Positions 41,980-43,299 of a DNA stretch of 43,299 nucleotides are shown here, one piece after another. The notes beneath the pieces are model-generated. The model saw nothing but the letters and a program-made list of their open reading frames with translations. It searched no databases and was not told the DNA's origin. The position numbers and the translations under genes are program-made. The stretch comes from Caccovicinus sp964425595 (GTDB lineage: Bacteria; Bacillota; Clostridia; Lachnospirales; Lachnospiraceae): NCBI GenBank assembly GCA_964425595.1, contig CAYRMW010000015.1:1-43299 (forward strand), read 5' to 3'. Each line of letters begins with the position of its first letter. Within the stretch, counting starts at the first letter, position 1.

Positions 41980-42057
41980 GCGCACACCTCTCTCCGCCTG
42001 AAGCTATTTATACTGACACAGCAATGTCCGTGAAATTCTTCAACGGACAAGCATGCT

Positions 42058-43299
42058 TTATTTACAATACTGTGAAAAATACTGCGTAATAAATCCTGTA
42101 TCGGTCTTCCCGTCCAGAAATGCCGGATGGTTGATGATCTCATACTGGAAATCTACATTCGTCTCGATCCCTTCAATGATCAGTTCGCCTAAAGCGCTTC
42201 TCATCTTGGCAATGGCCTCCTGCCGGTCCTTTCCATGCACGATCAGCTTAAGGAGCATGGAATCATAATTGGACGGGACCACGTACTCCGCGTAAATATG
42301 CGTATCCAGACGCACGCCGTTTCCGCCCGGCAGATGGATATTGGTGATCTTTCCCGGACATGGCATGAAGTTCCTGGATGGATTCTCCGCGTTGATCCGG
42401 CACTCCAGCGCGTGGCCCACGATCCGGACCTCTTCCTGCGTTACGCTTAACGGCTCACCGGCCGCCACACGGATCTGCTCCTTGATCAGATCGAGACCGG
42501 TCACCATCTCGGTTACCGGGTGCTCCACCTGAATCCGGGTATTCATCTCCATGAAATAAAAATTCCTGTCCTTATCCAAAAGGAACTCGATCGTTCCCGC
42601 ATTTTCATAATTTACCGCCTTCGCAGCCATAACGGCAGTCCGGCCCATCTTATCTCGCAGCTCATCGGAGATGACCTCGCAGGGTGATTCCTCCAGTACC
42701 TTCTGGTGCCTCCTCTGGATCGAGCAGTCGCGCTCGCCCAGATGGATCACATTGCCAAATTTATCCGCCATGATCTGAAACTCGATGTGTCTGGGCTGCT
42801 CGATGTATTTTTCGATGTACATGGTGTCATCGGAAAATCCCTTTACGGACTCCAGCTGAGCGCTCTGAAAATTTTCCGTAAAATCTTCTCTGCTTCGGGA
42901 GATCCGCATCCCTTTTCCGCCGCCTCCGGAAGACGCCTTGATCATCACCGGATAACCGATGGACTCCGCCAGCTCCAGGCCGCGCTCCGCCGTAAACACC
43001 GGCTCTTTTGTTCCGGGCACGACCGGAATGCCGGCCTCCATCATGGTCTTCCTGGCCTCGGACTTATTCCCCATCCGATTGATGATCTCTGCGGAAGGTC
43101 CGATAAAAGCAATGCTGCACTTTTCGCACAGCTCGGCAAACCGGGCGTTCTCCGATAGAAAGCCAAAGCCCGGATGAATGGCGTCCGCCTGCGTTACCAC
43201 GCAGGCGCTTAAGATCCTCTCCACATTCAGGTAGCTCTGGGAGGAGGCTGCCGGACCGATGCAGATCGCCTCGTCTGCCAGCATGGTATGAAGCGCTTC
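42058..43299 (-). CDS. accC: Biotin carboxylase AccC, 5' end outside the window
   Basis: ATP-grasp biotin carboxylase subunit of acetyl-CoA carboxylase, carboxylating the biotin of AccB. 413 residues are visible. HPGFGFLSEN is near the visible N-terminus, the glycine-rich ATP loop GGGGKGM follows, and EMNTRIQVEHPVTE carries the catalytic and metal residues. The frame is open to the window edge, and about 35-40 residues of the usual 450 are missing, so the start lies beyond 43299. accDA begins 78 bp downstream without a terminator between. Confidence 0.95.
   Translation of the reverse strand, partial: EALHTMLADEAICIGPAASSQSYLNVERILSACVVTQADAIHPGFGFLSENARFAELCEKCSIAFIGPSAEIINRMGNKSEARKTMMEAGIPVVPGTKEPVFTAERGLELAESIGYPVMIKASSGGGGKGMRISRSREDFTENFQSAQLESVKGFSDDTMYIEKYIEQPRHIEFQIMADKFGNVIHLGERDCSIQRRHQKVLEESPCEVISDELRDKMGRTAVMAAKAVNYENAGTIEFLLDKDRNFYFMEMNTRIQVEHPVTEMVTGLDLIKEQIRVAAGEPLSVTQEEVRIVGHALECRINAENPSRNFMPCPGKITNIHLPGGNGVRLDTHIYAEYVVPSNYDSMLLKLIVHGKDRQEAIAKMRSALGELIIEGIETNVDFQYEIINHPAFLDGKTDTGFITQYFSQYCK

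Noticed and set aside
40846..42033. 395-codon plus-strand frame
   Set aside because: Antisense to accDA, whose motifs are unambiguous; composition is His/Arg/Leu-rich as in shadow frames.

Overview
The window looks like a chromosomal segment of a Gram-positive, spore-former-related anaerobe, most probably a Lachnospiraceae (Clostridia) species. Support: B. subtilis-like gene orders (tadA / SRP RNA / dnaX / ybaB / recR and metG / tatD / rsmA), a large SRP RNA with an Alu domain, an anaerobic class III ribonucleotide reductase, a fused accD-accA gene, an LTA-synthase-type sulfatase and sigma-A-type promoters (TTGACA, 17 bp, TATAAT-like). Base composition is moderately GC-rich except for roughly 21.3-37.2 kb, which is visibly AT-richer.

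Region 1 (1-546): no gene. Three evenly built leftward promoters stand in tandem and point out of the window, as expected in front of an rRNA operon. A GC-rich hairpin separates them from the next gene. Region 2 (547-8342, leftward): a housekeeping operon pfk-like / dnaX / ybaB / recR / large TPR-like protein / HAD phosphatase / CvpA-like protein. Region 3 (8390-9414): SRP RNA with its own promoter and terminator, then tadA. Region 4 (9476-10350): nagB, rightward, with its own promoter. Region 5 (10365-15077, leftward): metG / traX-like / tatD / rsmA. Region 6 (15107-19838, rightward): a DUF885-type lipoprotein that has lost its metal motif, then nrdD-nrdG behind NrdR-like boxes. Region 7 (20016-21108, leftward): a FabT-like MarR regulator and a GerMN-like lipoprotein.

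Region 8 (21286-37150) is the notable part: one leftward catabolic cluster of lower GC. An IclR regulator gene is followed by an AT-rich control region with a consensus promoter and three copies of a 17-bp near-palindrome. Then come a cytoplasmic GHL6-type glycoside hydrolase, an Opp-type ABC importer (oppA-B-C-D-F), a PH-like membrane protein, a glyoxylate-carboligase-like ThDP enzyme that carries the canonical Glu true Gcl lacks, a TIM-barrel isomerase, a D-2-hydroxyacid dehydrogenase, a DUF1537 acid-sugar kinase and a LarA-like racemase. A terminator closes it. Together they suggest uptake of a glycoside or sugar-acid conjugate, intracellular hydrolysis, and processing of a hydroxy acid through epimerisation, oxidation or reduction, ThDP chemistry and phosphorylation. 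I do not recognise this combination as a described pathway.

Region 9 (37236-43299, leftward): an LTA-synthase-family membrane sulfatase, then accC (cut by the window edge) / accDA fusion / FabK-like flavoprotein, the tail of a fatty-acid synthesis operon. No tRNA, CRISPR array, transposase, integrase or prophage gene was seen.
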